The notes beneath the pieces were generated by a model. It ran no database searches. It saw nothing but the letters and a program-made list of their open reading frames with translations, and was not told the DNA's origin. A stretch of 64,000 nucleotides of DNA. It comes from Parascedosporium putredinis. Its lineage: Eukaryota > Ascomycota > Sordariomycetes > Microascales > Microascaceae. This document shows, piece by piece, positions 1 through 12,730 of the stretch; the first letter of the stretch is position 1, and each line of letters opens with the position of its first letter. Location of the stretch: NCBI GenBank assembly GCA_949357655.1, contig CASHTG010000010.1:248001-312000 (forward strand), given 5' to 3'. The position numbers were made by a program, and so were the translations under genes.

Positions 1-211
1 TTGTGTGAAGAAACACAGGTAGAAAACTATATACATGAAGATAACACTTTGGGATGCCCGTAGGCTCCTCATTTCGTATCACACAGACCAAAGCCCGTCA
101 CCTTGGAAAAATCCCCTCCCGTCTCTGACGCCTAGATATATATCTACAGACACACAACAACAACCACTCCCCTTCAACTCAGCTTCTCGTGTTTGTTTCG
201 AAAAAGCTCTT

Positions 212-1947
212 TTAGTTCCAGTTAATCATGGTAGTCCTGGAGACGCCCGCGCTAGGGCTCGACTCGCAGTACTGCACCCAACCGTCGAGCTCGCTCGAGT
301 CCTTCTTGATGGCGGTGCTGAAGCCGGCGTTGCCCACCTTGGCGGGGTCGCGGTTGCAGTAGCGGTTCCAGTCGCTGCTGGAGAGGGTGTTGGAGCCGGC
401 GGAGGAAGGGTACTCGAGGTCGAAGACGGGGAGGCGGCGGCCGTCGGAGCGGAAGGAGCCGGTGACGAAGCCCTGGAGCTCGCCGCACCAGTCGCCGGAG
501 CCCTGGCAGTCCTCGAGCACGGCGAAGTCGACGTTGTTGGCCACGGCGCGGGCGAGCTGCTGCGAGTTCTTGAGGCCGAACATGAGGGGATGCCGCGCTT
601 GGTCTTGAGGCTGTGGGCGTAGGTGGCGAGGGTGTTGACGTAGTTGGTGGACTCGGCTTGGGTCAAGCCGAAGCCGGTCTTGTCGCCGCCGCGGGGAGCA
701 CCATCGGGGTCCTGGTGGGCAAGAGTTAGCAAACTTGTTACGGTACTGGTGGGGACGAGAGAGGAAGTGGGGCTCTTACCCAGCCGTCGACGTTGTCACC
801 GTCGATGCCGTCGCAGCCAATCTCGGCCGCCTTGGCGATGCGCTTCTTCATAAACTCCACGACGTCGGCGCGGCTGGTGTCGATCCACCACTCGGGATAG
901 CCGTCGTAGCTGTTGCCGATGGCGGACGAGGGGAAGCTCTTGTAGTCGGCCTCGGACTGCTGGATGGCGCCAATGTTGATGTAGCAGAGGACGACGTTGT
1001 CAACGCCGGCGGTGGGGCTTTTCTGGAAAAATGGGGCAAGAGGCGTTAGTAAAAAGGAATAGACACATGTTGGAGAGGAAAAGAAGGGGTATTGGGGTGC
1101 TTACCAAGAAGGGAATGATTTTAGAGTTCTCGGCCGAGTGGAAGTAGTCGACGACCCAGACGCGGGCATCGGCGGGCGCGAGGGGCTTGGTGATGTCGAC
1201 GGGGTTGTGGATGACGATCTGCCACTTGACACCGGGGGCCCACGAGGAGGGGAGACCGGTGACGGTGGAACCAGATCCGGCACCAGCACCAGCACCAGCA
1301 CCGGCACCAGCGCCGCTGCCAGAGCCTGAACCACTGCCAGAGCCTGAACCACTGCCAGAGCCAGAGCCAGAGCCCGAACCACTGCCGGAGCCGGATCCGG
1401 AGCCAGAGCCGCTACCAGAACCAGAACCGGAGCCCGAGCCTGAACCAGAGCCGCTGCCGGATCCAGAACCAGAGCCAGATCCACTACCAGATCCTGACCC
1501 AGAGCCTGAGCCCTTGCCGGGGCTGCTGCCGGAACCCGAGCCGGAACCACTGCCGGATCCGGAGCCCTTACCAGGCTTCACGACGGAGCCAGAGCCGGAG
1601 CCACTGCCCGAGCCCTTTCCAGAGTTGCCACCGCTACCAGAGCCAGAGCCGTGACCGGAACCTCGGCCCTTGCCCTTGTTGGAGCCCTTGCTAGAACCCT
1701 TGCCCTTGTTGGAGCCTTTACCGTGAACGCGACCACGGCTGGAGCCACGGCCAGGAACGCCGGCGGGGACGACAGCGGAGGGGCGGGAGGTCTCCTCGGC
1801 GTTATGGACAACGTGGGGGTGGGCGGTAGCCGCGCGGTCGGGTCGGATAGAGACGTAGTGGCGGTCCTCGTCGAGCTCGTAGGCGGCGCGGTGCGGGGCG
1901 GCGAGAGCCCCGGCGGCCAGGAGGAGAGATAGAATGGTGGGACGCAT
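212..1947 (-). CDS. Secreted GH114 endo-alpha-1,4-polygalactosaminidase-like protein with long Gly-Ser linker
   Basis: Three exons are visible: 1947-1105, 1022-780 and 711-212, with GTAAG donors and AG acceptors. The protein is about 528 aa. It starts with a signal peptide (about residues 1-17), followed by a basic Gly/Ser/Lys stretch and an almost pure Gly-Ser linker (about residues 72-225). The C-terminal TIM-barrel-type domain begins near WQIVIHNP and carries VLCYINIG, GCDGIDGDNVDGW and FAVLEDCQ, which match the GH114 pattern. GH114 enzymes cleave galactosaminogalactan-type polymers of fungal walls or biofilms. Exon 3 has an apparent one-base deletion in a four-G run at 586-589: the reading frame breaks between KTKRGIP and MFGLKN although both sides are conserved. 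The start at 1947 was chosen because it precedes the signal peptide directly. The family call is from remembered motifs, not a search. Confidence 0.8.
1273..1734 (-). repeat. Gly-Ser-coding low-complexity repeat
   Basis: About 460 bp of imperfect six-base units encode alternating Gly-Ser in the GH114 gene. On the opposite strand the same bases read as Pro-Glu-Pro-Leu, which gives a spurious open frame. Unit synonymous variation is high, but length change by slippage is plausible. Confidence 0.85.
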
Positions 1948-4900
1948 GTTGGATGTTGTTCGTGTTTTTTCTTGTCCAGAAAAAGTCAAGATAGAGAAGA
2001 GAAGAGTAAGATGTGTTGGTTCTTGCTTCAACAAGAGTCTGCGCCTGGCGAAGTGAAAGGAGTCGTTGGGTGGTTCTGTTTGTCGATAAAGACCTTTTTG
2101 TTTCTTCTTTCGAGTTGTGAGAAAAAAGGAGTGTTCAAAGAGACTGGCTCAAGCAGTCTAGCAGCAAGGATAGAAAAAGAAGGGCGGTGGTTTGTTGTGG
2201 AGTGAAAAAGGAATGTGGTGAAAGAAAGAAAGGAGGATCAAGGCCGAGCCAAGGCAGCCGGTAGTTGGTAAAGTGGAAAGGAATGAATGAAGGTTGACTT
2301 GGTCCTTGGAGAGAAAGGAAAAGGGAAAGGAAGGGGGATCGGACGAAGGAAACCGGGAAGGGCCCGACGATAAATACAAAGTTGGACGAGAACACACGAT
2401 GGTCAAGGCACACAGACACATCCACACACGTCCGGCTAGGCTAGCCCAGCCCAGCCCAGGGCCAAGGGATCCCCTCCTCCCAGCCATCGATCGTCGTGGA
2501 CCGGGTGTCTTCCCGCCCCATCGGAAGAGCCAACAAGCGCATGCATGCAGAGCGTAGAATAATTCAGGGGCGCCAAGCTTCCATGGCTTCCTACTTCCCG
2601 GGATGGAGCTAGAGCAATCTACGAAACCAAAAAATCAAGTATTATTACATGTATAGTATGGAAGAGGGTAAGCAAGGGAACTAAGAAAAAAAGAAAGAAA
2701 AAAAAAGAAAAAGAGAACGGAGAAATAAAGAAAGGAAAAAAACCCCGCGCAGCTCGCCCGCTTTCTTCCCTCTTCCAATCGACCAATGAAGAGGCTCCCT
2801 GCAAGCCAAAAGGGGTGCTCAGAAAACGCGTAGGCCACTTTAGCTGAAAGAAGCGAAGGGGGAACCTTGTCATCAGGTGGTGGACGTGCCATTTTTGTCC
2901 GACGGACGACCCAATGCGCACAGTAAGCGCTGCCCTTTTTCTTTCTTTTTCTTTCTTTTTTTCTTCTTCTTGTTCTTTTGCCATCCTAGATGTCAGAGGC
3001 GCATCGTGGGTGCCGAGCAAAGGGAAGAGGGGGTTGTACGGTATTGGTTGGCGGAGAGGGAGGGGAAAGGGAAACAAACGAAAACAGCCTAGCTAGCGAG
3101 ACATGTTCCCCACGGATACACTGGAAGTGGAAGTGTGTGTGCAAGTGTTCAAGTATGCGAGCGTGGAAAGTGGGCGCGTATGACAGGTCCGTCACGTAGG
3201 ATCCTGACCTGCATTCTTGTTTCAAAACTTTTGAATTTAGATTGGACGGATTAGCTTGGGATTGCTCGGTTGATCGGGTGGTACCTGCAGGGGAGCTACG
3301 CTAAGCCCATCCTGCCAGGGGCTAAACAGGAAAATGGAATGGACAGAAGAAGGCGGAAAAGAGATGGAGATGGTTTAACCGGGATGGAAAGAGGGGGGAC
3401 AGGATTGACCAGGACCTCGGTAGGTAAAAAGAGGGTGGGAAAAGAGAGAGGATGATCCCTGACGATAGAAAGACGGAAAAAGAAAAAAAAAAAGAAAAAG
3501 AAAAAGAAATAAAGGGTGTTTTCAGTGAGACCCGCAGAGGTCATGTAGAACGCAGGGCGGAGATGCGCTGGCTAGCCCGGTAGAGCGCGAACATTGAACA
3601 TTGAACCATTTCAGGATTCAAGGTCCTGTCTGGCCTGTCAAAAAGCAGAGCTCGGAGTCGAGTGGACGTCGGCGGAGCCCACAACTCCACTGTCTCACCT
3701 ACCAGTCCCCGCCTTGGTTCCCCTCTCTGTCCCCTCCAATATCTAACACATTGTCTCCTTTGCGAGTGGATGTTCTTCGCTGCTCTCTCTCTCCGTCGAC
3801 TCGAAGCGAGGCATCATTATGAGTCTCTGCCCATCCATCTCGCAATGACAAGCGAGACACAAACAAGAATATGAGCCGGCCAGCAAGAACACTCTGCCGA
3901 CTTTCCACAACCTGGCGAGGGCGGACGCACTGACGGAGGATCGCCGCAGGCAATATCTTCCGGATATCAACAACCTAGCCCATTACTCTTCGAAAATCAG
4001 TGTAGATAAACTAGGGAAAAAAAAAGAAAAGAACAGAATAGAAGAAATCCCCTCCCCGCCTCCTCAATTTGCCCGGGACCAAGGAATCATCGCGCCAGCT
4101 GGGCTTGGCCTTGGCTTGGCTGACCTAGATGCAAGAGCTTTGGCAAAGTCAAGCTTTGCCAACACGTTGCTCCCGACTAGCCCGGTCACTTCCTGGATGT
4201 CCCTGGTGGCTAGGGGCATTCGGTATCCGCAAAGGCTCTCTTGGCGATGCACCATTTTCCGCTCTTTGCCTCTCTCCCCCTGCATACGTGACGAACGAGC
4301 GTGCCTGGATTTGCCATCGCTGCCCTGTGCTGCTTACTTGTGGGCAGGCAAGCAGGACAGGCCATGCTTGCACCAATTTTTTGTCCCCTTTTCCCCATGC
4401 CCTTTTCGTTCCGCTTGTTCCTTGTGCGCTCTTGGCATCCCTGAGCCACTGCAGCACGCAGAACAGGCGCCCCCTTCGACGGACGCGCCCGGGGAAAAAA
4501 TGACAAGAGCGGAACCAATTATCCGGGGGCAAAGACGAAGAAGAGGGTAGAACGAAAAGCAAACGCTCAACCAACCTGAAAAAAAGGCGCCAAGGGGCGA
4601 AACTCGGGGCACGGCTAGATGCGCGCAAACGACGCAGGTGGGCGCGACGGTGAGTATTCGAAGCCAAGCTGTCCTATGGACTAGAATAGCGTCCGGAAGC
4701 GAGAGGGAAAAAGACATATTAGTCCATTGATAGTGCACACACTTGGATGAGGGGAGGGTGGATATCAGGTGCGCAAGGCAAGACGCCAAAAATAATTGAT
4801 CAAGCAAGTCCAGTGTGGTTCCCAATGTCTCAGCTGGAGTGGTGATTTAAATGGGATTAAAGGAGGTTTTGGTGGCGTTGGCAAGTGGGTCCTGCGATGG

Positions 4901-7900
4901 AATGATGGAAGAGGGGGAGAAACCCTCCCAACTTTGTTTCTCCTTCGTGCGTGAAATCACACTGCGGCAAGGCTCGATGCTACCATCAAGAGTAAGACGA
5001 AATTGTCTTTTCTGGTTAATCCCAGTTCAGTCCATCCTTCGACCAGGTAGGGCTGAGAGGGCGAGTTAGTGTATGATGAGACCCAGACAGTTGGTTCTCG
5101 CAAAGGATTCCCACAGGTACGAGGGAAGGCATGGATGGTCCGAAGGACCCGAAGACAAACGTGAGGCCAAACATTGAAAGCGAAGCTCGAAGGAGAGACG
5201 AGCAAGAGTGGAAGCTTGTACGATGTCAAAGTTGGCCAGAACTGCTATTGGGAGGGTTCACGCCCAGTCCTCGCTCAGGCCAATTGTGTGGCGAACCGTG
5301 GAACTTGCGACCGGGAGCCAGCACAGCCAACGCCGGAGGAAGGCGCAGACTCCATTCTGCTAAATTCTCGCCGACTAGCTCACGCTCCAGGCACCATATC
5401 TAATTTCGGCATTTTCGACAAAAGGTGCGTTGAAAAAGCCTTGACGCCGCACCGCCCGACGCCAATCGCTCAGTATTTTAGATCGCAAGTTCCTTAGGCT
5501 TGCCTAGTGTTTGGTCGTAGGGCAAGCTGAACTGGACACTGCCCTGGAGCGAGCTAAAAGCTAGCGTACGCTATTTGTTGGGAGGTGCGCAGCGCAGGAC
5601 ACACCAACCGTGAACTGAATGACGGTCCCCGCCTCTGTTCCTGTTCCTGGGAAATGACGAAATCTGAGAGCGCGGGCCACCACGGACAGCCAAAGCCACC
5701 GCCGCTTGATCCTTTTGGGTCCGAGCGGGGAGATGAGATGCTGACAGCAACAAGTCCACGGTTCCATCCACGGTGGAGGGCTTCCAGCTCACCGAGATAT
5801 TCACGTGATATTGTCGCTGACCTAATCACGCAAGCTCGGTCGACCAGATTTTGCAGTCCTTGCCAGTCATCAATTTCTATGTGAGTTAGCATGACAGCGT
5901 CGTTCTTCAGCAGCAACAGCAGAGACAACATTGAAAAGCGCATTCCCACGTGGTCGCGCGTGGTTTTCAAGTTTTGTCATGTCTTGACTATGTCTTGCTT
6001 GTTTTGATTCTTCAGAGAGATTTCAACATCATAGCCAGATAGAGTCAAGGGAAATGAAATAGAATAGAGGTTTGTCCGCCTCGCACGTCAAAGACGGCAT
6101 TCGAGAACCATTGTCGCCACTGCGCATATCGATGAGATCCCGCCAACAAAGGATCCCAAAGACGGCTTGAGTCCAACGTCCAATCTGCGCAGCCAAGTGC
6201 CGACAAGCACCGCGTCACGGAAGCAAGAATTGATCAACTCGGTAATGCAGGTTGGGAGAAGGATCGATACCCTTTTTTATTTTATTTTTTCTCTCGACTT
6301 CTTCATCATTTGTAGGTCGCATGTCCCAAGGGGGCGAAGATGAGCACGCATTCCCGGCCGAGGTTGATGTTATCTCTTCTCTTGCGCCTCCGTCATGCTT
6401 CTCTCCCCTCATTTCACGCGGGTCCTTCAGAAGTTCCTCGGACGTGCGCAACCCCCGTCATGGAAGCTCAATGCATCGGCGCAACGTCCGCACGGAGTCT
6501 CTGGCGTCCCGCCAAGGCACGTGGAATACTACCGGACGTTGGCAAATAATGCAAAGATCCAATGGACGTAAACAAACACCAAATTGATCGTCCATGATAG
6601 CTCCCCGCCTCCTCAATTGTTTTTTTCCTCTTCAGTTGGTCTCGCGTAGTCGCCCACGGAACTTCTTATCTTTGCTTTCCTCAGAGCACCACGCCCGTCT
6701 CCAGTCCCTTCTCCGGTCCTCCGGGGGCGGCTGTCTGCCATCAATCTCTCACTCACAGTCTCGCTCGCTTTCTCTTGCCCTGTTGGTGAATCTAGTCTCC
6801 TCACGATCCAGCCATCATCTATTCCAACCCCCAACAAAAACCTAGCCTCACACCTGCATTGCGCTTCCTCTTCCTCTTTCTGCTGACATCTCTTGCATGC
6901 ATGACTTTCAATGTTTGCCCCCGCCAAAGCGATTGCGTTCAACGTGGACTTGGGGAAATTTAAGCATCTTGGCACCTTGTCCCGCGCCGCACGTGAGTCC
7001 GTCGATCTCCTTGCGCGACGTTGCCTTTGCCCGTGCAACCTGCCGTTCAGAGCCGGCAACCTGCCCAGTTTAGCCTAGCACGTCCTGCGCTTCCCGTCCA
7101 GCGCCGCCCGGATGGAGATACTTCCATATTAATTAATCGCCCTTTCCCACCCCGCAAAACACAAAAGCCTCCCAAAGTGCCTCTTGCTTGGCCCTCTTTC
7201 TACTATCTCTCTAACCCCACATGATCAAGCATGGCACTTTGGCGTGTGCTATCTGTCCAACTGTCAGCGATAAGGCCACCGTCTCTGCTAGACGCCCCGG
7301 TCCAACCCTTGTCCGAGGACGAAAGTCCCCTCGACCGAACATAAAGACCAGAAAGGACAAACAAGGGCAAATTGAAAAGAGAATAGAAAGAGGTTAGGTG
7401 AAAAGAAATTAACCTCTCCCCTCAAATCTAGCGTGCTTTCGGACGCAAGGCAACAGTAGAAAAGAAAGAGAAGAAGGAAAAAAAGTTCCATTAGATCTCT
7501 CCTCTGTGAACCGATGCCACTCTTTGATCCCCGGCCCCGGGAATGCCACCCCAACCGACCGATTTCATGCGCTGACCCGGAGACTGGGGACGAAAAGAGG
7601 GGCCCGAAATCATGAACAGCACTGCGAGTAAAAGTTCCATTCCATTGCCCAGCTTCCCAATACGTCCAAACGTCGCGTTCCTGGTGGTTCGTGGTTCGTC
7701 TTGGCGTATCATTGCAGCTTCCACGTACGGGGATCGCAACAAGGAAACCGAAAAAGAAAGAGATGAGAACAGGCACACACACACACACGACGAAGAAAAA
7801 AGATTGGGCCGGAGTGACGCTACCGCGTGTCTGCCCACCTCGGCGATGGCGTCAAAGTGAGAGAGAAAAACGAAGGGGCACCCGTTCTATAGTGACATGG

Positions 7901-8433
7901 TACCACAGCAGCATCGTGCATCTCCGCAATGTAGATATAAATGTCAAGTAGCATCCCGCTCTCGATATGAATGAAATTTCCTCCAAAACGGCCAGGAGCG
8001 AGAAAGAAAACTATAGCTTGGGAGAAATCACACCGCAGATCGTCGCTGCAGGTTTTACTACATCTTCAACCCTTTCATCTATCTGCCCTTGCTCCCTTGT
8101 TTTTTTTTCTTCATCCTCTTTTTCTCCTCTTCCAGCCCCTCCTCCTCCTCTTCCGTGCTTGCCGACCGTGCTGCTGTCCCTCTGCCTTTTTCCCCATTTC
8201 ACCCCATTGACTCGCTTCCTCCAAGTCCCGAGCCGGTTGCAATCACTTGCTACCTTGTTTAATCTAGAAGCTTGCCTGCTGTGCTCGCTTTTTTCCCTTC
8301 TCCTCCACGTTATCATTCACCCGCCCGCCCCTCGCCAGGGAAAATAACACTCACCCCCACTCACACACACGCACGCACGCACACACACACATACACACAG
8401 GAAGTCACCCTCGCACCCCCTTTCGTCGCAGCA
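1948..8433. other. Long intergenic region without a recognisable gene
   Basis: About 6.5 kb separates two secreted-hydrolase genes. Open frames here are short, overlap on both strands and have no signal peptide or domain that I recognise. The region holds purine or pyrimidine tracts (about 2690-2735, 2934-2976, 3478-3510, 8095-8150), which suit long 5' leaders or promoter DNA. I see no transposase, reverse transcriptase or convincing tRNA. A non-coding RNA cannot be excluded by eye. Confidence 0.5.
8361..8400. repeat. CA-rich microsatellite
   Basis: A run of CA and CG dinucleotides lies about 35 bp upstream of the M28 start codon, in the presumed 5' leader. Confidence 0.8.
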
Positions 8434-10206
8434 ATGAGACCCACGACGAGCTTACTCGCTACCTTTGCCCTGGGACTCCCCGTCCTCGGCCTTGCCGGCG
8501 GTGACAAAGGTCACGGCGGTGGCGACAAGGGTCACGGCGGCGGAGGTCACGGCGGAGGCCACGGGGCCCGAAGCCGCCCCGGCCCCACCACGCACCCTAG
8601 TCACCTCCAAGAAGCTCCAGAAGCACATCACGCTGGACAACCTCTTGGCCGGATCCCAGAAGCTGCAAGATTTCGCCGACGCCCACGGCGGCAACCGCGT
8701 CTTCGGCAGCGGCGGCCACAACGCCACCGTCGACTGGCTCTACGACACCCTCAGCGCGCTGGGGTACTACGACGTCGTCAAGCAGCCCTTTAGCGAAATC
8801 TTCTTCGAGGGCCACTCCGCCATCACCGTCGACGGCGCCGCTCTCGAGAACACCGTCATGACGTATACCCCCGGCGGCTCCGTCAGCGCCCAGCTCGTCT
8901 ACGCCCCGGTCTCGGCTGCACCGCCGCCGAGTACCCCGCCGCGGTGGAGGGCAACGTCGCCCTCGTGTCTCGCGGCACGTGCACTTTGGCGAAAAGGCCG
9001 CCGGTGCCAAGGCCGCCGGCGCCGCGGCCGTCATCGTCTACAACAACGTCGAGGGGAGCTTGGCGGGTACGCTGGGTGATCCCTTTGGCGAGTACTTGCC
9101 CATCGTGGGGATTAGCCAGGCGGATGGCCAGGCTTTGATCGCGGCGCTCGAGGCGGGTGAGGTGGCGGTCGATTTTGAGCTCGACGCGACGGTGGAGGAC
9201 CGCGTCAACTTTAACGTCATTGCCGAGACCAAGGGCGGAGACCACGACAACGTGCTGATTCTCGGTGGTCATTCCGATTCCGTGGTCGCGGGTCCCGGTA
9301 TCAAGTGAGTTGGGGCCTTCTTTATAGGGGTTTTCTCCTTCTTCTTGCTTTTGAACCATGTGTTTTCTAACGTGATTCTTCCAAAGTGATGATGGCTCCG
9401 GAACTGTCGGTGTCCTCAACGTGGCCGTTGCTCTGGCCAACTTCCGCATCAACAACGCCGTCCGCTTCGCGTTCTGGGGCGCGGAAGAGTACGGCAAGCT
9501 CGGCTCCTACCACTACGTCAAGCAGCTCAACACCTCCGCTACCGAGCTCGCCAAGATCCGAGCTTACCTCAACTTCGACATGGTACGTACTTGTTCCTTT
9601 CCCCCTTAGGCTATGTCTAGTGCGAAGCACGGCAGGGCAAGGAGTTACAGCAGTCACTAACCGCGACTCTGCGCACGACAGATTGCCAGCCCCAACTACA
9701 TCCTCGGCATCTACGACGGCAACGGCGACGCCTTCAACCTCACCGGCCCCGCCGGCTCCGACGTCATCGAGCGCGACTTCGAGGATTTCTTCGACAGCAA
9801 CGGCGCCGGCCACGTCCCCACCGAGTTCAGCGGCCGCTCTGATTACGCCGCCTTCATCGAGAACGGCATTCCCTCGGGCGGCCTCTTCACCGGCGCCGAG
9901 GGCGTCAAGACCGAGGCCGAGGCCGCGCTGTTTGGCGGCGAGGCCGGCGTCGCCTACGACATCAACTACCACCAGGCTGGCGACGACATCAACAACCTCG
10001 CCCACGATGCGTACCTCCTCAACGCGCGCAGCATCGCCAACTCGGTCGCCAAGTACGCGACGAGCTTCGACTCCCTGCCCGCCGTCAACCTTGCGAAGCG
10101 TGGGTGGGCCGCGCACCGCGCGCGCTTTGTCAAGAGGGAAGATGGCGCGGGGCACGGGCATTCTCATGCGCATACGGGTCCTTGCGGCGGCGGTGTGCCG
10201 GTATAA
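8434..10206 (+). CDS. Secreted M28 aminopeptidase (aminopeptidase Y / leucine aminopeptidase type), with frame breaks
   Basis: Exons are 8434-9304, 9387-9582 and 9682-10206. A signal peptide is followed by a Gly/His-rich stretch, then a protease-associated (PA) domain (VEGNVALVSRGTC, AAAVIVYNN) and an M28 metallopeptidase domain. Zinc-site motifs are visible: GGHSDSV, the NDDGSG joined across intron 1, FWGAEEYG with the catalytic Glu pair, YLNFDM, and the late NYHQAGDD. Enzymes of this type remove N-terminal residues from peptides outside the cell. Three frame breaks interrupt exon 1: one extra base near 8555-8580, one missing near 8912-8915, one missing near 8985-8988. Correcting for them gives 1593 nt, exactly 531 codons, so sequencing indels are likely. 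The C-terminus ends in a His-rich tail. Confidence 0.88.
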
Positions 10207-11973
10207 TAAGTGAGAAGGTCATGGTATGGATGGGAGGGAAACGGGCGTGTTTGCGAAGGGAATAGTACCCGCAACACGTATGAGCTATGTAATGCATAAT
10301 GTAAATAATCATTGAGTCATGCTTGTCCTAATTATGAATGGTTCCAAAGTGTCGGTGTGTTTGGTCTCGACTGCATGTCTTACAAAATCTGGCATTTTTG
10401 CCTCACAGCAGACCATTCTTCCTTGGTGTCATTGCTAAAACTTGATTCACCCTGCGCATTGATGGGAAGAAGCACGGATAATACCTTGAGAAGCCTTTTT
10501 GTTGGTTCGGCAAGGACGCTTCGGCATATGCACACCAGGTGTCATCTCGCACTTGCGACGGGGTGATTGGGGCCATATTTCTGATTGCTGTCCGCGATCT
10601 TGTGATGCTGCATTGGATCGATGAGTATTGATGCTTTTATGCTCGAGAAATAGAAAAAGCAACAAAAGGAATGGCTTCAGCGATTGTCCGAAGCGCATAG
10701 GATAACGACCATCGCCCGCCTTGGCATTGTACGTGACAGTCCTGGAAAGGGGAGGAAAGAACAGACAAACCTCGATGGCGGAGTGGGAAAGATAAAGGCC
10801 CAAAATACGTGCGAGAGAAGAAAAAAAAAAAGAAAAAGACATACAACACCGGGGATTCGCTGGTCGTCACCGACCCAACTACTAGTCCGGCGCTTCGCAG
10901 CTTGTGTACAGGGAGCGGACGGGACCCTCAATTATCTGCGAGCTATGGTCGTATGTGCTGGTGATGGCTTCAGAAGTGACTTATATACTGTGGCATCGAT
11001 ATCACTGTCCTCGTCCGGTATGAAGGGACCTCTCGCGCAGCAACACCGTCCGTTCCCTACGGCCAACCTCTAGTATGGGGCCTATTTCCTCATGGCATCA
11101 GGTCATTGCCCAGTCATGTAGTGCCCTTCACACACCTTATATCTCATCCACGAGGCCTAGGGGATCATAAAACCGGCTGCTGAGGTGAACTACCTTTTCT
11201 GACGCAAGCAGACTCATTAGCTGAGGTTTTGCTGAGCGGCCGAGGCCGGCGAGATTTTGAAGTCAGCATCTAGTGTTAAGACGGGAGTAGGCAGCTCTGA
11301 TCCAGCCATTCTCCGCTTACGCTCTGGCGCGCATGCACTTCGGGAGAGCTGTTTTTATCTTTCCAGGCCCGCCGTATCTGCGCAATCGAAGCTTTATGTC
11401 GCAGCTGGTGGCATGGACGCCAACGACATTGAGTCTTTGGCAGTCCCCGTCATATCTACGGCCTCGGATAGAAACAAGGTCCGGAGAGTGTGATTTCTGG
11501 CCCAGAATCCAGATCTCGCAAGCCAAGCCGGTGACCCATCTCGGGTATCACGACCACAGGCACAAGCTGATCTCCTGGAGGAGCGGGCGGCCTCGATTTC
11601 CGCCGAGGGAGCCCATGTTTCCCCGGTATTCAGCTCCGCCCTGATGCAACGCGACGTTATATGCATGTGCTTCCTTGGGTCGGATTGGTGGCCCTTCAGC
11701 CCCGCGACCGCCGTGCGTCCACCATCTAAAGTTGCCGACTGTCAGCTGGTGATGGATGAGAGAGGGTGTCGGAAGGATAGTCGCCCCGGCTGATGGACTG
11801 CCACTCTTGTAGAGTCTTTTCTTGGATTATTTAACGTGATGCCCCTCTCTTTCCTTTCTATATTGAGAGGACATTACTCTGAAAATATTTCATACGTCGA
11901 CAGCGAGGAAAGGAAAAGAAAAAGAAGGCGGAAAGACCAACCCATTCGCAGCAATATTAATTCATCAGCGATA
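10207..11973. other. Intergenic region, nothing recognised
   Basis: About 1.8 kb of downstream and promoter DNA. Open frames are short and lack recognisable domains. AT-rich sequence just after 10206 probably contains the M28 polyadenylation region. Confidence 0.5.
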
Positions 11974-12360
11974 ATGCATCTCTCCACTCTCGTCTCGGCC
12001 CTCGCCCTCGTCATTGGCAGCTACGCCGCCACCTCTTCCTCCAACATCCACACAGCCACGGCAACGACGCTCCACTCCACGGTAATCGCGGTCGCCACCC
12101 CGCTGGCGTGGTTCGACGCGTACGCGTACTGCCAGCAAATCGGCCACACCATTTACCCCGTGCCCGCCACGCCGACGGACCCGGTGCTCGAGGCGTTCGA
12201 GGCGCTCCCGGGCGATCGGTACTGGGTTCAGCGGCGGACGGGCCAGTCGTGCACGTGTCTGAGCGAGAACGCCGGGTCGGACATGGTGGAGGAGGCGCCG
12301 TGCGGGGATCTGCTGCCCTTCTTCTGCAAGGACTGCACGTGGGGCGGGGACGGCTGTTGA
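11974..12360 (+). CDS. Small secreted C-type-lectin-like protein
   Basis: A single-exon, 128-aa protein. It has a clear signal peptide (MHLSTLVSALALVIGSYAA), then WFDAYAYCQQIGH, YWVQ, SCTC and APCGDLLPFFCKDC. The order W..A..YC, YW, C, C, L.PFFC resembles the short core of a C-type lectin domain, where cysteines pair around the sugar-binding loop. I do not see a canonical EPN or QPD calcium/sugar triplet, so carbohydrate binding is unproven. An in-frame upstream ATG at 11836 exists, but starting there would bury the signal peptide, so 11974 is preferred. It lies between two secreted proteases and could be an effector or adhesin; alternatively it is simply a small cysteine-rich secreted protein. 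Confidence 0.6.
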   Translation: MHLSTLVSALALVIGSYAATSSSNIHTATATTLHSTVIAVATPLAWFDAYAYCQQIGHTIYPVPATPTDPVLEAFEALPGDRYWVQRRTGQSCTCLSENAGSDMVEEAPCGDLLPFFCKDCTWGGDGC

Positions 12361-12730
12361 ACTCGGAGAGGAGAGGGGGTTTGAGAGGCCGGATATCGGT
12401 TGAGGGAGGAAAGCTGCGCAGGAGGACGTATGGTGTTGTCGGGGAACGCCCGGAGCCGGGTCAAGATCCACCGGTGTGTGTGTTTTTGTCATCCGGTATT
12501 GGACTACCTCTTTGGAGAGAGACATCTTAGTTTGTGTTGAGAGGATACATATGCTGTCTGGCACCCGTGCTTGAATGGGTAAGTTGACTGAGAGATTGTA
12601 TCTTAGTCACAATATTCTTTGTAAAGGCAGGACAAAAACAAAGCGATGATTCTTTTGCGAGACTAGACCCTGAAATCATGTCATGCGGACTAGGACCTGG
12701 GAATCTTGTCCGATAAGAGGCTTAAGCCGT

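Noticed and set aside
1187..1654. Plus-strand frame encoding Pro-Glu-Pro-Leu repeats
   Set aside because: It is the antisense reading of the Gly-Ser linker of the GH114 gene.
3560..3640. tRNA-like sequence: a D-arm-like segment and a perfect 5-bp T-stem around TTCAAGG
   Set aside because: The acceptor stem halves do not pair, the D-loop is too short and the last T-loop base is wrong; at best a decayed tRNA-like relic.
4116..4825. Overlapping frames of 100-170 aa on both strands
   Set aside because: Mutually overlapping, no signal peptide, domain or splice pattern; treated as chance frames.
9367..10173. 268-aa minus-strand frame
   Set aside because: Shadow of the M28 exons in GC-rich DNA; low-complexity Val/Ala/Gly composition and no domain.
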